In this document: one piece after another, positions 24,907 to 34,593 of the stretch
How the letters are laid out: the number at the start of each line of letters is the position of its first letter
How positions within the stretch are numbered: position 1 is the first letter of the stretch
Source of the DNA: Flammeovirga sp. EKP202
GTDB lineage: Bacteria; Bacteroidota; Bacteroidia; Cytophagales; Flammeovirgaceae
DNA: 45,077 nucleotides
Reading direction: 5' to 3'
Assembly: GCF_014534745.1 (NCBI RefSeq)
Contig: NZ_JACVVP010000059.1
Coordinates: forward strand, 1 to 45,077
Made by a program: the position numbers and the translations under genes
Notes under the pieces: generated by a model
Told to the model about the DNA's origin: nothing
Database searches by the model: none
What the model saw: the letters and a program-made list of their open reading frames with translations, nothing else

Positions 24907-25052
24907 CAAGTGTTAAGCCGATAGGAGTCACTTGTGATGATATATTGGCGAAGTCTCCCGACTTCGATATGAATGAAAGTGTGGTATTTCTTATCGAAGT
25001 AGGGAGACTTTGCTAATGAGTAGTTCCAAGTGACGCTCACGCTTAACACTTG
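24907..25052. repeat. Nested palindrome cluster (two REP-like units around an inner hairpin)
   Basis: Outer units CAAGTG...CACTTG lie at 24907-24934 and 25027-25052; each is a palindrome, and they are inverted relative to each other. Between them is a 21-bp inverted pair, starting GCGAAGTCTCCC (24948-24968) and ending GGGAGACTTTGC (24993-25013). The whole 146 bases can form one long cruciform or three hairpins. This is the classic layout of a bacterial interspersed mosaic element. The 631-base gap holding it contains no gene. Confidence 0.75.
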
Positions 25053-25146
25053 AAACATGGTCCCTAATGATATGAACGAAAGTATATTTTGAAACTATTA
25101 AAAATGGAATTGTGATAAACTTTACTAGCATCAAAAATATTTGGAC

Positions 25147-25181
25147 AAAAAAAAGCAGATCATTAATGATCTGCTTTTTTT
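25147..25181. terminator. Bidirectional terminator, 20-bp perfect palindrome
   Basis: GCAGATCATTAATGATCTGC (25155-25174) is flanked by eight A on the left and seven T on the right. It is strong in both directions. No gene ends nearby on either strand apart from the hotdog-fold gene, which already has its own terminator 330 bases upstream. Confidence 0.85.
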
Positions 25182-25416
25182 AGTGTTGTGTGTGCGATTG
25201 TGTGTTTCAAACATCAAGATTATATTTCTACAATCTCAATTAGCATTGTGTGTTATTACTATGTTGTTTATCGGTAGTACAAATATTGCAAAAGTGTATT
25301 TAATACGCAAATTATAAATGTATTTTTTACAATTAAGTTATATTTTTAACATTTGATAACATTTATAGTCCAAAAACTAGTGTAAAATTGAAGTTAGCAA
25401 CGAATTTACCTTATTT

Positions 25417-26091
25417 ATGAGTGAATATATTACAACTTTAGAAGCCGTCTTTGAAGAGCATCATGATCACGAAAGAGCTTTACAGCAGAAGGCATATATG
25501 AGAAATCAGTTTGAATTTTATGGTTTGACCTCCCCAATTCGAAAAGAACTACAGAAACCATTTCTCCAAAAAGACTACTTGCCTTTAAAAGAGGAAGCCT
25601 TTGATATCATCACAGTTTTATGGAACAAACCGCAAAGAGAATATCAGCTTTTTTGTTTAGATCTTCTAGATAAGTATAAGAGGCAATACAAGGAAGATGA
25701 TATTGCTTTTTTAGAAAAATTGATTTGTCAAAAATCTTGGTGGGATACCGTAGACTTTTTAGCTTACAAACAAGTAGGGGCTTTATTGAGTAAATATCCT
25801 TCAATGCAAAAGTCATGTTCTCAGCGTTGGTTGGCGTCAAATAACATTTGGTTGCAAAGGACTGCCGTATTGTTTCAATTGAAATATAAATCAGATCTTG
25901 ATACGAATCTGTTAGTAGATAACATCACTCCATTATTAGGTTCCAAAGAGTTTTTTATTAATAAAGCTATTGGTTGGGTTTTGAGAGAATATAGTCGTAC
26001 CAACCCTGAGTGGGTTATAGAATATGTTTCGACCGAAGTTGATCTGAGTAATTTGAGTAAGAAGGAAGCTTTGAGGTTACTTGAAAAATAA
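25417..26091 (+). CDS. DNA alkylation repair protein (AlkD-like, HEAT-repeat)
   Basis: 224 residues, all-helical HEAT-like solenoid. AlkD-type enzymes remove alkylated bases such as 3-methyladenine and 7-methylguanine. Matching parts are QQKAYMRNQFEFYGLTSPIRKELQKPFL, WNKPQREYQLFCLDLLDKY, KSWWDTVDFLAYKQVGALL (WWDTVD is the hallmark, with the functionally important Asp), WLQRTAVLFQLKY, and KEFFINKAIGWVLREYSRTNPEWV near the C-terminus. Full length, single-gene unit. The exact lesion range cannot be read from sequence. Confidence 0.93.
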   Translation: MSEYITTLEAVFEEHHDHERALQQKAYMRNQFEFYGLTSPIRKELQKPFLQKDYLPLKEEAFDIITVLWNKPQREYQLFCLDLLDKYKRQYKEDDIAFLEKLICQKSWWDTVDFLAYKQVGALLSKYPSMQKSCSQRWLASNNIWLQRTAVLFQLKYKSDLDTNLLVDNITPLLGSKEFFINKAIGWVLREYSRTNPEWVIEYVSTEVDLSNLSKKEALRLLEK

Positions 26092-26119
26092 AAGGTCAAC
26101 ACCTTGAAGTATTGACCTT
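26082..26119 (-). terminator. Terminator after the DEDDh exonuclease gene
   Basis: Stem AAGGTCAA (26092-26099) / TTGACCTT (26112-26119). The T-rich tail is on the minus strand, within the end of the AlkD-like gene. Confidence 0.75.
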
Positions 26120-26128
26120 AAATATTAT

Positions 26129-26932
26129 CTATGAAAACTGACTTTTTAATCTTAATTGAGTCAATTTGTTTTTAGTGTCTAATGCAAAATCGTTATTGAT
26201 GATCCAGTCGTAATAATGAGGATCTTTTTTCAACGTTTCTACCACCGATTTGCCTTTGTATTTTCCAAAGTTGAAAATGGCATCTCCTTCATTGTTTAAA
26301 ACCATTCTTCCCGCAAAATCAACTAAATTACTAGCTGTAAGATCATGGAGTGCGTTCATGTCATTTTTAACAGGCTCATAATCTTTGCCGTGTTTATCTT
26401 TGATAGTAACGCCTTCATAATGTTTTACTTGAGCATCAATAACATCTAAAGTTGCGATGGTGTCGGCTTCTGCAGAATGTGCATCTTCCAATTCTCTACC
26501 ACAATAGAACTTTAAAGCGGCTCCTAAAGTTCTAGGTTCCATCATGAAGAAGATTTTTTGAGCATCAACGATTTTTCTATTGCTGAAATCAAACTCAATA
26601 CCTGCTCTTAGGAATTCTTCGGTCAATACGGGTAAATCAAAGCGAAGCACATTGTAACCACCAATATCACACCCTTTCATAAAAGCGGCTATTTCTTTGG
26701 CGATTTGCTTAAATGTAGGCTTATCTTTAATGTCTTCATCATAAATTCCATGAATTTTACTAGATGATGATGGGATATGACACTCAGGGTTAACTCTGTG
26801 GGTTTTCACTGTTCTGTTTCCATTGACATCTGCCTTAACCATGGAGATTTCAATGACTCTATCTTTTGTAACATTAGTACCTGTAGTTTCTAAATCAAAG
26901 ACCACTAAAGGGTTACGTAAATTCAAATTCAT
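26129..26932 (-). CDS. DEDDh-type 3'-5' exonuclease
   Basis: 267 residues. The DnaQ-like exonuclease domain (about 8-180) has all catalytic residues: FDLETTG (Asp, Glu), YNVLRFDLP (Asp) and HSAEAD (His and last Asp). The C-terminal 60 residues carry an extension with FNFGKYKGKSVVETL and YYDWIINNDF, as in exodeoxyribonuclease X-like proteins. It degrades DNA ends or acts in repair; the exact role is not known. No polymerase subunit is adjacent. It converges on the AlkD-like gene. Confidence 0.88.
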   Translation of the reverse strand: MNLNLRNPLVVFDLETTGTNVTKDRVIEISMVKADVNGNRTVKTHRVNPECHIPSSSSKIHGIYDEDIKDKPTFKQIAKEIAAFMKGCDIGGYNVLRFDLPVLTEEFLRAGIEFDFSNRKIVDAQKIFFMMEPRTLGAALKFYCGRELEDAHSAEADTIATLDVIDAQVKHYEGVTIKDKHGKDYEPVKNDMNALHDLTASNLVDFAGRMVLNNEGDAIFNFGKYKGKSVVETLKKDPHYYDWIINNDFALDTKNKLTQLRLKSQFS

Positions 26933-27119
26933 TCTCTGTATTTCTTGTCTTTAGTTGTTTTAAAAATACGAATACAAAACTAATTGACATTCATTCTTTG
27001 TTATGTGGTGAAGGTTTCTAACATAAAAAGTGAGGTCAGTAGGATGAGTCCTTTTCATGTTCGAAATTTCTGGAAAGAATAACTTGTGAATTACTTTTGG
27101 TTAAGTACTTACTAAAAAA

Positions 27120-28955
27120 TTATTTTTGAAGCCACTGTCTATATAAAAGTTGTTGTTCTTTGGTCGGATTTTCTTCTTTATAAAAGACATCATACTCCTT
27201 TTCTTCTAAAATATGTGTTTTTGACTTCAAATTTATAGTTTTCCCATTTCTTCTTATTTGGAGTTTCAATTTAGGAAATTTTTCAGGGTGATTAATGTAA
27301 TTATTCATTAAATCCCCAATATTTTCCATAGTAATGGGAGTATTATTCATTTTCAAAAGCACATCGCCAATTTGATAGCCCATTTGCTTACCAAAATCGT
27401 CCATGTCAACGGTGTCTTCTACAAATATTTCATCGTTGTCATTGATAGAAATACCAATGTTTCCAAAAGTACCAAAAGTACTTATTTCCTCCGGAAGGTA
27501 TTTAATACTTACTTTTTCAAAAGTTTCAGTATAAGGAAATGGACCTGATGAGGCCACATATTGATTTAAAAATGCAGTAGCTTCCGGAATACCAGATATG
27601 CTATCAATGATATGAAATAATTGATCATCTTTGAAAGCACGGTCTGATCCAAACGTGCTACTGAGCTCCAACATTAAATCTCTTAAATTATATTTACCCT
27701 TGCTGTTTTCAATTAAGATCAAGTCTAAGGCCATGCCAATTAAAGCTCCTTTTTGATATACATTTCCGTATTGACTACTGTGTTCATCAAGGCATTTTAA
27801 ACTTAATTCAGTGAAGGCTAGATCATCTTCATAAGTTGACTTAGCCGTTAAGATTTTTCCTCTAAGTGCGTCCAGATAAGCCTCTTCGTCAATCACATCA
27901 TTTTGTACTAAAGCTAGTCCTGCAAAGTATTCGGTGACTCCTTCATAAAGCCATAAATGCTTGGACATTTTTGGGTCAAGATAATCGAAGTCTGCTATTT
28001 CTTCCGAATGAATACTCAAAGGAGTGATGATATGGAAAAACTCATGTGCAGCAATCTCTTGTATAACGGGTAAGAGTATAGCAGGATTTTCTTCAGGAAG
28101 AAAGTAAAAGGAGCAATTCCAATGTTCCAGTGCCCCCATAGCACCTGAGTTGCTCGGTTTGTCTGTCAAGTAGATGAGAAATGAATAATGATCTGTAGGC
28201 ATTTGATTTTTTAAGAAGACTTTTTGAGCCTCTAAAACATCAATTAGCTTTTGACCTACTAATTCAGCATTGAGTTTTTTATTAGGGGAATAAATACTTA
28301 CAAATACTTTGGTAGCACCAATATTCAAAGTTACCGTATCTGCTTCTGTATAAATAATAGGATTGTCGACCAATCTATGATAATTAATCACATCAAAATG
28401 ATCAGTTATAGAATCACTTTCGGTTTTAAAAAGTGCACTTCCTCCAAATAGATGCTGAGGTTTTTTGATTTCAATATGGAAAGGGCTTTTTTCTAACCCA
28501 TCAAAGTACCCAAAAAAGCCATGATTATTGATGACAAAAACATCAGGTTCTTCAATATTGGTTCCTGCAGGTTCGAAAACCTTATTGGGCATTGTTGTAT
28601 CCCAAGTGTCATCCACGGTGTATTGAATAGTGGCGAGTTGGGTAATATCAATGATTTTGTATTGATTGTCGTTGAGTTTTTGGACTTCCAAAAGTTCTCC
28701 CTCTTTATTAAATGCTTTTAAATTGGATATGAATCTTCCAAAGTCATACACTTTATAAGTTCCTGGAACTATAGCAGGAAATTGAAAAATAGAGCTATTT
28801 GGTGAGGTGTTTATCGTTAATTTAACCTCAACCTTATCATTTTCTACTTTATTTAAATCTAATTTATAACGGTATTGAAACGTTTCCTCTTGTGCAAAAC
28901 AAGGTGTATGACAAAAAAATAAAAAAAGAAGTAGTATTAGTAAGTAATTCTTCAT
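27120..28955 (-). CDS. M61 family metallopeptidase with PDZ domain
   Basis: 611 residues, exported: signal peptide with hydrophobic core ending near CFAQ. An N-terminal beta domain (about 22-190) precedes the metallopeptidase core with the zinc motif HEFFH and, further on, EGVTEYFAGL supplying the third zinc ligand (Glu). A PDZ domain sits near 495-590 (FGNIGISINDND, MGYQIGDVLLKMNN). M61 members are glycyl aminopeptidases or related proteases; this one probably works in the periplasm. Single-gene unit. Confidence 0.92.
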   Translation of the reverse strand: MKNYLLILLLFLFFCHTPCFAQEETFQYRYKLDLNKVENDKVEVKLTINTSPNSSIFQFPAIVPGTYKVYDFGRFISNLKAFNKEGELLEVQKLNDNQYKIIDITQLATIQYTVDDTWDTTMPNKVFEPAGTNIEEPDVFVINNHGFFGYFDGLEKSPFHIEIKKPQHLFGGSALFKTESDSITDHFDVINYHRLVDNPIIYTEADTVTLNIGATKVFVSIYSPNKKLNAELVGQKLIDVLEAQKVFLKNQMPTDHYSFLIYLTDKPSNSGAMGALEHWNCSFYFLPEENPAILLPVIQEIAAHEFFHIITPLSIHSEEIADFDYLDPKMSKHLWLYEGVTEYFAGLALVQNDVIDEEAYLDALRGKILTAKSTYEDDLAFTELSLKCLDEHSSQYGNVYQKGALIGMALDLILIENSKGKYNLRDLMLELSSTFGSDRAFKDDQLFHIIDSISGIPEATAFLNQYVASSGPFPYTETFEKVSIKYLPEEISTFGTFGNIGISINDNDEIFVEDTVDMDDFGKQMGYQIGDVLLKMNNTPITMENIGDLMNNYINHPEKFPKLKLQIRRNGKTINLKSKTHILEEKEYDVFYKEENPTKEQQLLYRQWLQK

Positions 28956-29293
28956 TCCGAAATTTATAACATAGGACTATTAGAGTATATGCATGCTTCA
29001 AAAATCTCTATGACAGTGATTTTTGCTTGTAAACACACTTCGCAAGGCATAAAGTTTCCAAATTTAATAAAGTCTGAAAATTATTATTAACACTCTCCCT
29101 AATTTCTATCATATTTAGTATTAAATATTTGACATTGAATTATTTTAATTTGAATTAACATACGTTCGTCTATTAATTTCCAAATCAGTAACATTCTCCG
29201 TACTTTTGTAACCTTTAAAAAAATAAGTACAAGCCAAAATTAATCTAAAGTAGCTCAAATGGGTTGCTTATAGGTGATTAACAGTCTGTTAAT
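28956..29293. other. Divergent intergenic region between M61 protease and mtaB
   Basis: 338 bases, AT-rich. Apart from the mtaB promoter box at 29201-29208, no structure or gene was seen. Confidence 0.5.
29177..29208 (+). promoter_or_regulatory. Candidate Bacteroidota promoter of mtaB
   Basis: -7 box TACTTTTG (29201-29208) is an exact TAnnTTTG match; TTTC (29177-29180) is a 3/4 match to the -33 TTTG at a spacing of 20. It would give a leader of about 80 bases. Confidence 0.5.
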
Positions 29294-30613
29294 ATGAGAA
29301 AAGTTGCGTTTTACACGCTTGGTTGCAAGCTGAACTTCTCGGAGACATCTACTATAGGTCGTCAGTTTGAGGAAAAAGGCTACAAAAAAGTTGAATTTTC
29401 GGATACACCCGATATATATATTATAAACACTTGTTCTGTTACTGATAATGCAGATAAAAAGTGTCAGAAGATTGTGCGTGAAGCAAAAAAGATTGCTCCT
29501 AATTCTTACGTAGCGATTATTGGTTGCTATGCACAATTAAAGCCAAAAGAAATTTCGGAGTTAGAAGGAGTGGATGCCGTATTAGGTGCTGCAGAGAAAT
29601 TTAGACTCTTGGAGCTTTTAGATGGTTTTGTGAAAGACGATGCTCCAAAAGTTTTAGCAACTGAAATTAAGGAGACGAAAGAGTTTGTTTCTGGATATTC
29701 TATGAATGATAGAACTAGAACATTCTTGAAAGTACAAGATGGCTGTAACTATAAATGTTCATTCTGTACAATTCCTCTAGCAAGAGGTAAGTCTAGAAGT
29801 GCAACCATTGCTGATATCATTAAAAATGCCGAAGAAATTGCTGCTACTGATACAAAAGAAGTGGTATTGACAGGTGTGAACATCGGTGACTTTGGTATCA
29901 TTGATGGTAGACGTCAGGAGAGATTGATTGATCTTTTAAAAGAGTTAGACAAAGTGGAGGGGATTGAAAGATTTAGAATTTCATCAATCGAGCCTAACTT
30001 ATTGGACGAGGAAATCATTGAATTCTGTGGTCAATCGGATAAGTTTGTACCACACTTCCATATTCCATTGCAGTCGGGTTCTGACAAGATGTTGGAATTG
30101 ATGAGACGTAGATACAGAACGGATTTATACAAATCACGTATCACGGAAATCAAATCTCAAATGCCTGATGCTTGTATTGGTGTTGATGTAATTATTGGTT
30201 TCCCTGGTGAAACAGAAGAAGACTTCTTGGATACTTATAATTTCTTGAACGAATTGGATGTGGCTTACCTTCATGTATTTACTTATTCTGAAAGGCCAAA
30301 TACTGATGCAGTTCACATGGATGGTGTAGTTCCTAAAGCGGAAAGAGCAAAACGTTCGAAGATGTTGAGAATCTTGTCTGACAAGAAGAAAAGAGCATTC
30401 TACGAATCTCAAATTGGAACACAAAGAACTGTTTTATTTGAGCACGACATTGAAGAAGGAAAAATGTTTGGTTTTACAGAAAACTACGTTAGAGTAGAAG
30501 CGAAATACGATCCTGCTTTAGTCAATGAGCTAAAAGATATAGAATTAGTGAAGGTAAATGATCAAAATATTGTAGAGATCAAAGAGCCTGAAATCGTTTA
30601 CGAAAAACACTAA
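29294..30613 (+). CDS. mtaB: tRNA (t6A37) methylthiotransferase MtaB
   Basis: Radical-SAM enzyme that adds a methylthio group to N6-threonylcarbamoyladenosine at position 37 of tRNAs. 439 residues. The N-terminal UPF0004 domain has its three cluster Cys in LGCKLN, NTCSVT and GCYAQ. The radical SAM cluster is CNYKCSFCTIPLARGKSR (CxxxCxxC). TGVNIGDFG and the IPLQSGSD motif follow, and the C-terminal 60 residues form a small RNA-binding domain. The short C-terminus and TGVNIGDFG favour MtaB over RimO or MiaB. Single-gene unit with its own promoter and terminator. Confidence 0.93.
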   Translation: MRKVAFYTLGCKLNFSETSTIGRQFEEKGYKKVEFSDTPDIYIINTCSVTDNADKKCQKIVREAKKIAPNSYVAIIGCYAQLKPKEISELEGVDAVLGAAEKFRLLELLDGFVKDDAPKVLATEIKETKEFVSGYSMNDRTRTFLKVQDGCNYKCSFCTIPLARGKSRSATIADIIKNAEEIAATDTKEVVLTGVNIGDFGIIDGRRQERLIDLLKELDKVEGIERFRISSIEPNLLDEEIIEFCGQSDKFVPHFHIPLQSGSDKMLELMRRRYRTDLYKSRITEIKSQMPDACIGVDVIIGFPGETEEDFLDTYNFLNELDVAYLHVFTYSERPNTDAVHMDGVVPKAERAKRSKMLRILSDKKKRAFYESQIGTQRTVLFEHDIEEGKMFGFTENYVRVEAKYDPALVNELKDIELVKVNDQNIVEIKEPEIVYEKH

Positions 30614-30628
30614 TTTTTAATTAGATAT

Positions 30629-30668
30629 AAAAAAATCCTCTTTTCAAATCGAAAAGAGGATTTTTTGT
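30629..30668. terminator. Bidirectional terminator between mtaB and dnaN
   Basis: ATCCTCTTTTC / GAAAAGAGGAT with a five-base loop, flanked by A-run and T-run; it serves mtaB and probably dnaN too. Confidence 0.88.
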
Positions 30669-30672
30669 TTTC

Positions 30673-30726
30673 AAGCAGTTGCACAATTGAAATCCAAAAC
30701 TTTCGATTTTAATTGTGCAGCTGCTT
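30673..30726. repeat. Long hairpin downstream of dnaN
   Basis: 16-bp arms AAGCAGTTGCACAATT (30673-30688) and AATTGTGCAGCTGCTT (30711-30726), one G-U pair, plus an inner 5-bp stem AAATC / GATTT. There is no T-run. It sits between the dnaN stop and the shared terminator, so it would be at the 3' end of the trpS-dnaN transcript. Confidence 0.65.
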
Positions 30727-30745
30727 AATGCTTTCTTACAACAAA

Positions 30746-31876
30746 TTAGTAAGAGAAATTGTGAAGCATGATTGGCATCACAAGCATTAAAATATTTTCG
30801 TTCTCATCTTGATCTTCAGGGACAATCAATCCTGCCATACCTGGCTCAGACAATTGTAATGTAATACGATCAGAAGCGATGTTGTTTAAGATTTCAATTA
30901 AGAATTTAGCGTTGAAACCAATTTCTAAATCTTCACCATCATGCTCACAGAATAAACGCTCTTTTGCTTCATTAGAGAAATCTAAATCTTCAGCAGAAAC
31001 GAATAACTCATTGTCTTGGATTTTAAAACGTACTTGGTTAGTAGTTTTGTTAGCATAAATAACAATACGCTTCAAACAACCTAATAACGCTTGACGATCC
31101 AAAGTGATATGGTTAGAGTTGTTTAATGGAATCACGTTTTCATAATCAGGGAAACGCTCATCAATTAAACGAGCAATCAACTTCATGCTACCGAAAGTAA
31201 ACACAGCGTATTGCTCATTGAACTCTAAAGTGATATCAAGAGATTCTGAAGGGAGGATATTTTTCAATTGCGTTAATGCCTTTTTACCCATGATAATAGG
31301 AGACATTACACCATTTACTTGAATATCGTTTCTTCTGTATCTTACTAATCTATGAGAATCTGTAGCCACAAAATCAGAGTGTTCTTCAGTTAAATTGAAG
31401 AATACACCGTTCATGTTAGGCTTCATGTCATCATTACTTGTCGCGAATAAAGTATACCCAATCGCATCAGCTAATGCCTCACTTGTCATGGACAAAGTAT
31501 TCGACATTTGAAGATCAGGATTAGTAGGGTAATCCTCCGCATTTTCACCCGCTAATTTGTAACGACCGTTATCTGAACTGATTTCAATAGTATAAGTTTC
31601 AAAATCAATTGTAAAAGTCACAGGTTGTTCTGGTAAGTTCTTTAATGTATCCGTCAACATTTTAGCTGGGATAGCAACGTTACCGTCAGAGTTCGCCTCA
31701 ACGTTTACTTCAGAAATAATTGTGGTCTGCATGTCTGATGCAGTAATTCTTAATAACCCACCTTGAATTTCAAATAAGAAATTTTCAAGAATAGGCATAG
31801 AGGGGTTATTGGGAATAACACCATTCAACATCTGAATTTGCTTCAGAATGGTAGACGTGGATGCAATAAATTTCAT
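30746..31876 (-). CDS. dnaN: DNA polymerase III beta subunit (sliding clamp)
   Basis: Ring-shaped processivity factor that tethers replicative polymerase and repair proteins to DNA. 376 residues, full length, three repeated clamp domains. It starts MKFIASTSTILKQIQML, with later marker parts NGRYKLAGENAEDYP, FATSNDDMKPNMNGV, DSHRLVRYR and the C-terminal LMVMPIML motif that closes the peptide-binding pocket. It lies 18 bases after trpS and should share its transcript. dnaA and recF, common neighbours in other phyla, are absent here. Confidence 0.97.
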   Translation of the reverse strand: MKFIASTSTILKQIQMLNGVIPNNPSMPILENFLFEIQGGLLRITASDMQTTIISEVNVEANSDGNVAIPAKMLTDTLKNLPEQPVTFTIDFETYTIEISSDNGRYKLAGENAEDYPTNPDLQMSNTLSMTSEALADAIGYTLFATSNDDMKPNMNGVFFNLTEEHSDFVATDSHRLVRYRRNDIQVNGVMSPIIMGKKALTQLKNILPSESLDITLEFNEQYAVFTFGSMKLIARLIDERFPDYENVIPLNNSNHITLDRQALLGCLKRIVIYANKTTNQVRFKIQDNELFVSAEDLDFSNEAKERLFCEHDGEDLEIGFNAKFLIEILNNIASDRITLQLSEPGMAGLIVPEDQDENENILMLVMPIMLHNFSY

Positions 31877-31894
31877 TATCTTCTTTTTCTATTT

Positions 31895-32863
31895 TTAGAA
31901 ACCAACTTTTTGACGAACTTCTTCCATCTTCTTCAAAGCAATTGCTCTTGCTTTTTCCTCTCCAATGCTAAGTTCTTTTTCTAACTCATCAAGGTTTGAC
32001 ATATAGTAGTCAAACTTCTCTCTTGCTTCAGCGTATTTTTCCAAGATAAGGTTCAATAAAGCAGTTTTAGCATGACCGTAGCCATAGTTACCACCTGTGT
32101 AGTTATTTCTCATCTCTTCAATTTGCTCTTCAGAAGCAATTAATTTATACAATGCAAAGACATTACAAGTATCAGGATCTTTTGGATCTTCTAATGGTAA
32201 TGAATCTGTTTGGATTTTCATCACTTGCTTTTTCAGTTGTCCTTTTGGTAAGAAAATGTCGATGACATTACCATAAGACTTACTCATTTTACTTCCATCT
32301 GTACCAGGAATTGTCATGATCTCTTCATTGATCACAGCCTCAGGCATAGCGAAAGTTTCACCGTATTGACGGTTGAAAGCAGAACAGATATCTCTTGTAA
32401 TTTCAAGATGTTGTTTCTGATCTTTACCCACTGGTACTTTATCAGCATCGTACAACACGATGTCACAAGCCATCAAGACAGGGTAAGTGAATAAGCCTGC
32501 ATTGACATCAGATAACTTGTCAGATTTATCCTTAAATGAATGCGCATTAGCTAACATCGGGAAAGGTGTTAAGCAGCTCATATACCACGTTAACTCACAA
32601 ACCTGAGGAATCTTCGATTGTCTATAGAAAATATTTTTCTTAGTGTCAAAACCCAAAGCCAGCCATGCAGCTGCAGTAGCATACACGTTGTTCTTTCTTT
32701 CTTCTGCATCTTTGATGGTTGTCATCGAGTGCAAATCAGCAATAAAGAAGAAAGCTTCATTATCGTCTGACTTTGAAAGTTCAATTGCAGGTTGGATTGC
32801 ACCTAAAACATTTCCTAAATGTTGTCTTCCAGAGCTTTGTACTCCTGTTAGAATTCTTGCCAT
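31895..32863 (-). CDS. trpS: Tryptophan--tRNA ligase
   Basis: Charges tRNA-Trp. 322 residues, full length class I synthetase. The HIGH-equivalent is SGRQHLGN near residue 15; the KMSKS loop is GSKMSKSYGN near residue 195. GVQSSGRQHLGN resembles the usual TGxxPTGxxHLGN with Gln and Ser replacing Pro-Thr, which may just be the second TrpRS type seen in many bacteria. First gene of a trpS-dnaN pair. No T-box or trp leader was seen upstream. Confidence 0.96.
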   Translation of the reverse strand: MARILTGVQSSGRQHLGNVLGAIQPAIELSKSDDNEAFFFIADLHSMTTIKDAEERKNNVYATAAAWLALGFDTKKNIFYRQSKIPQVCELTWYMSCLTPFPMLANAHSFKDKSDKLSDVNAGLFTYPVLMACDIVLYDADKVPVGKDQKQHLEITRDICSAFNRQYGETFAMPEAVINEEIMTIPGTDGSKMSKSYGNVIDIFLPKGQLKKQVMKIQTDSLPLEDPKDPDTCNVFALYKLIASEEQIEEMRNNYTGGNYGYGHAKTALLNLILEKYAEAREKFDYYMSNLDELEKELSIGEEKARAIALKKMEEVRQKVGF

Positions 32864-33176
32864 ATTTAATGTCTGACTAGTCTAAATTTTTGTCATTAAT
32901 TTAATGTGCGAAATTAACAAAAAAATACTCCAACAAAAACTAAATACTTCACAACATTTCGCTTTCTTTTTGAAAAAAGTAAGCATTGAAGACAATTAGG
33001 GGCTTCATATTAAAAATTTGATTGTATTTATTCCATAAAAAGAATCACGAATAGGATTCTAAATAGAAAATCAGAATAAGGTCCAATCCAAAATTAATTC
33101 TGAAGAATTTTGTCTTTGTACATATTATTAAATATTGCTGAGAATATATGTCTGTTAACATGAGTGATTTTAAACA
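32864..33176. other. Divergent intergenic region, upstream part
   Basis: AT-rich, between trpS and the carbonic-anhydrase-like gene. No hairpin or gene was recognised outside the promoter at 33177-33207. Confidence 0.5.
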
Positions 33177-33207
33177 TTGTTCGACAAATTGCAGACTTAT
33201 ACCTTTA
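33177..33207 (+). promoter_or_regulatory. Candidate Bacteroidota promoter of the carbonic-anhydrase-like gene
   Basis: TTG (33177-33179) is followed after 20 bases by TACCTTTA (33200-33207), a 7/8 match to TAnnTTTG. The start codon is 20 bases downstream. Confidence 0.5.
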
Positions 33208-33227
33208 AGTAGTAAAAACAAATAAAC

Positions 33228-33752
33228 ATGGCATTAATAAAAAAAGTAAAAGGCGTAGCTCCAGTAGTTCCTGAGAGCTGTTTTCTAGCAGAAAATTCAA
33301 CAGTAGTAGGAGATGTGATAATGGGTGAGGAGTGTAGTGTGTGGTTTAGTGCTGTTGTAAGAGGTGATGTAAATAAAATCACTATCGGTAATAAATGTAA
33401 TATCCAAGATGGAGCAGTGATTCATGCTACCTATCAAACTTCGGCTACTACTTTAGGTAATAATGTATCAATTGGTCATAATGCCTTAGTGCACGGTTGT
33501 ACAATTCATGATAACGTATTGGTAGGAATGGGTGCTATCGTAATGGATGATGCAGTAGTGGAAGAAAATGTTTTGATTGCAGCAGGAGCAGTTGTGCTAC
33601 AAAATGCTCGATTGGAGTCAGGCTATCTTTATGCAGGAATTCCAGCGAAGAAAATTAAGCCGTTAGATGATAAATTAAAGGCTGTATTCGAAAGAACGGC
33701 AAATAACTATGTAATGTATAGCAGTTGGTTTGACGAAGAAGTTGAAGAATAA
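33228..33752 (+). CDS. Gamma-carbonic-anhydrase family protein
   Basis: 174 residues forming a left-handed parallel beta-helix of hexapeptide repeats (CSVWFSAVVRGDVNKITIG, ATTLGNNVSIGHNALVHGC, VLVGMGAIVMDDAVVEENVLI). The zinc ligands expected for the trimeric family are visible as His in IHATY and in GHNALVHGC. Many members hydrate CO2 in vitro or have lost activity; the actual substrate is not known. A C-terminal amphipathic helix (LDDKLKAVFERTANNYVMYSSWF) completes the fold. Single-gene unit. Confidence 0.9.
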   Translation: MALIKKVKGVAPVVPESCFLAENSTVVGDVIMGEECSVWFSAVVRGDVNKITIGNKCNIQDGAVIHATYQTSATTLGNNVSIGHNALVHGCTIHDNVLVGMGAIVMDDAVVEENVLIAAGAVVLQNARLESGYLYAGIPAKKIKPLDDKLKAVFERTANNYVMYSSWFDEEVEE

Positions 33753-33762
33753 TGTATAAATA

Positions 33763-33794
33763 AAGGGTTTCATAGTTTGAATTATGAAACCCTT
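33763..33794. terminator. Bidirectional terminator between carbonic-anhydrase-like and ferredoxin genes
   Basis: 12-bp stem AAGGGTTTCATA / TATGAAACCCTT with an eight-base loop; T-rich tails on both sides, better on the minus strand. Confidence 0.8.
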
Positions 33795-33828
33795 AATTTA
33801 TTGCAATGAATAAGAAAAAGTGAAATTC

Positions 33829-34593
<765 letters not shown>

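Noticed and set aside
25182-25330. GT-rich stretch as a repeat array
   Set aside because: GTGTG motifs are irregular and not tandem; no CRISPR-like spacing.
32864-33227. T-box or trp leader upstream of trpS
   Set aside because: No leader peptide, specifier hairpin or antiterminator structure was found.
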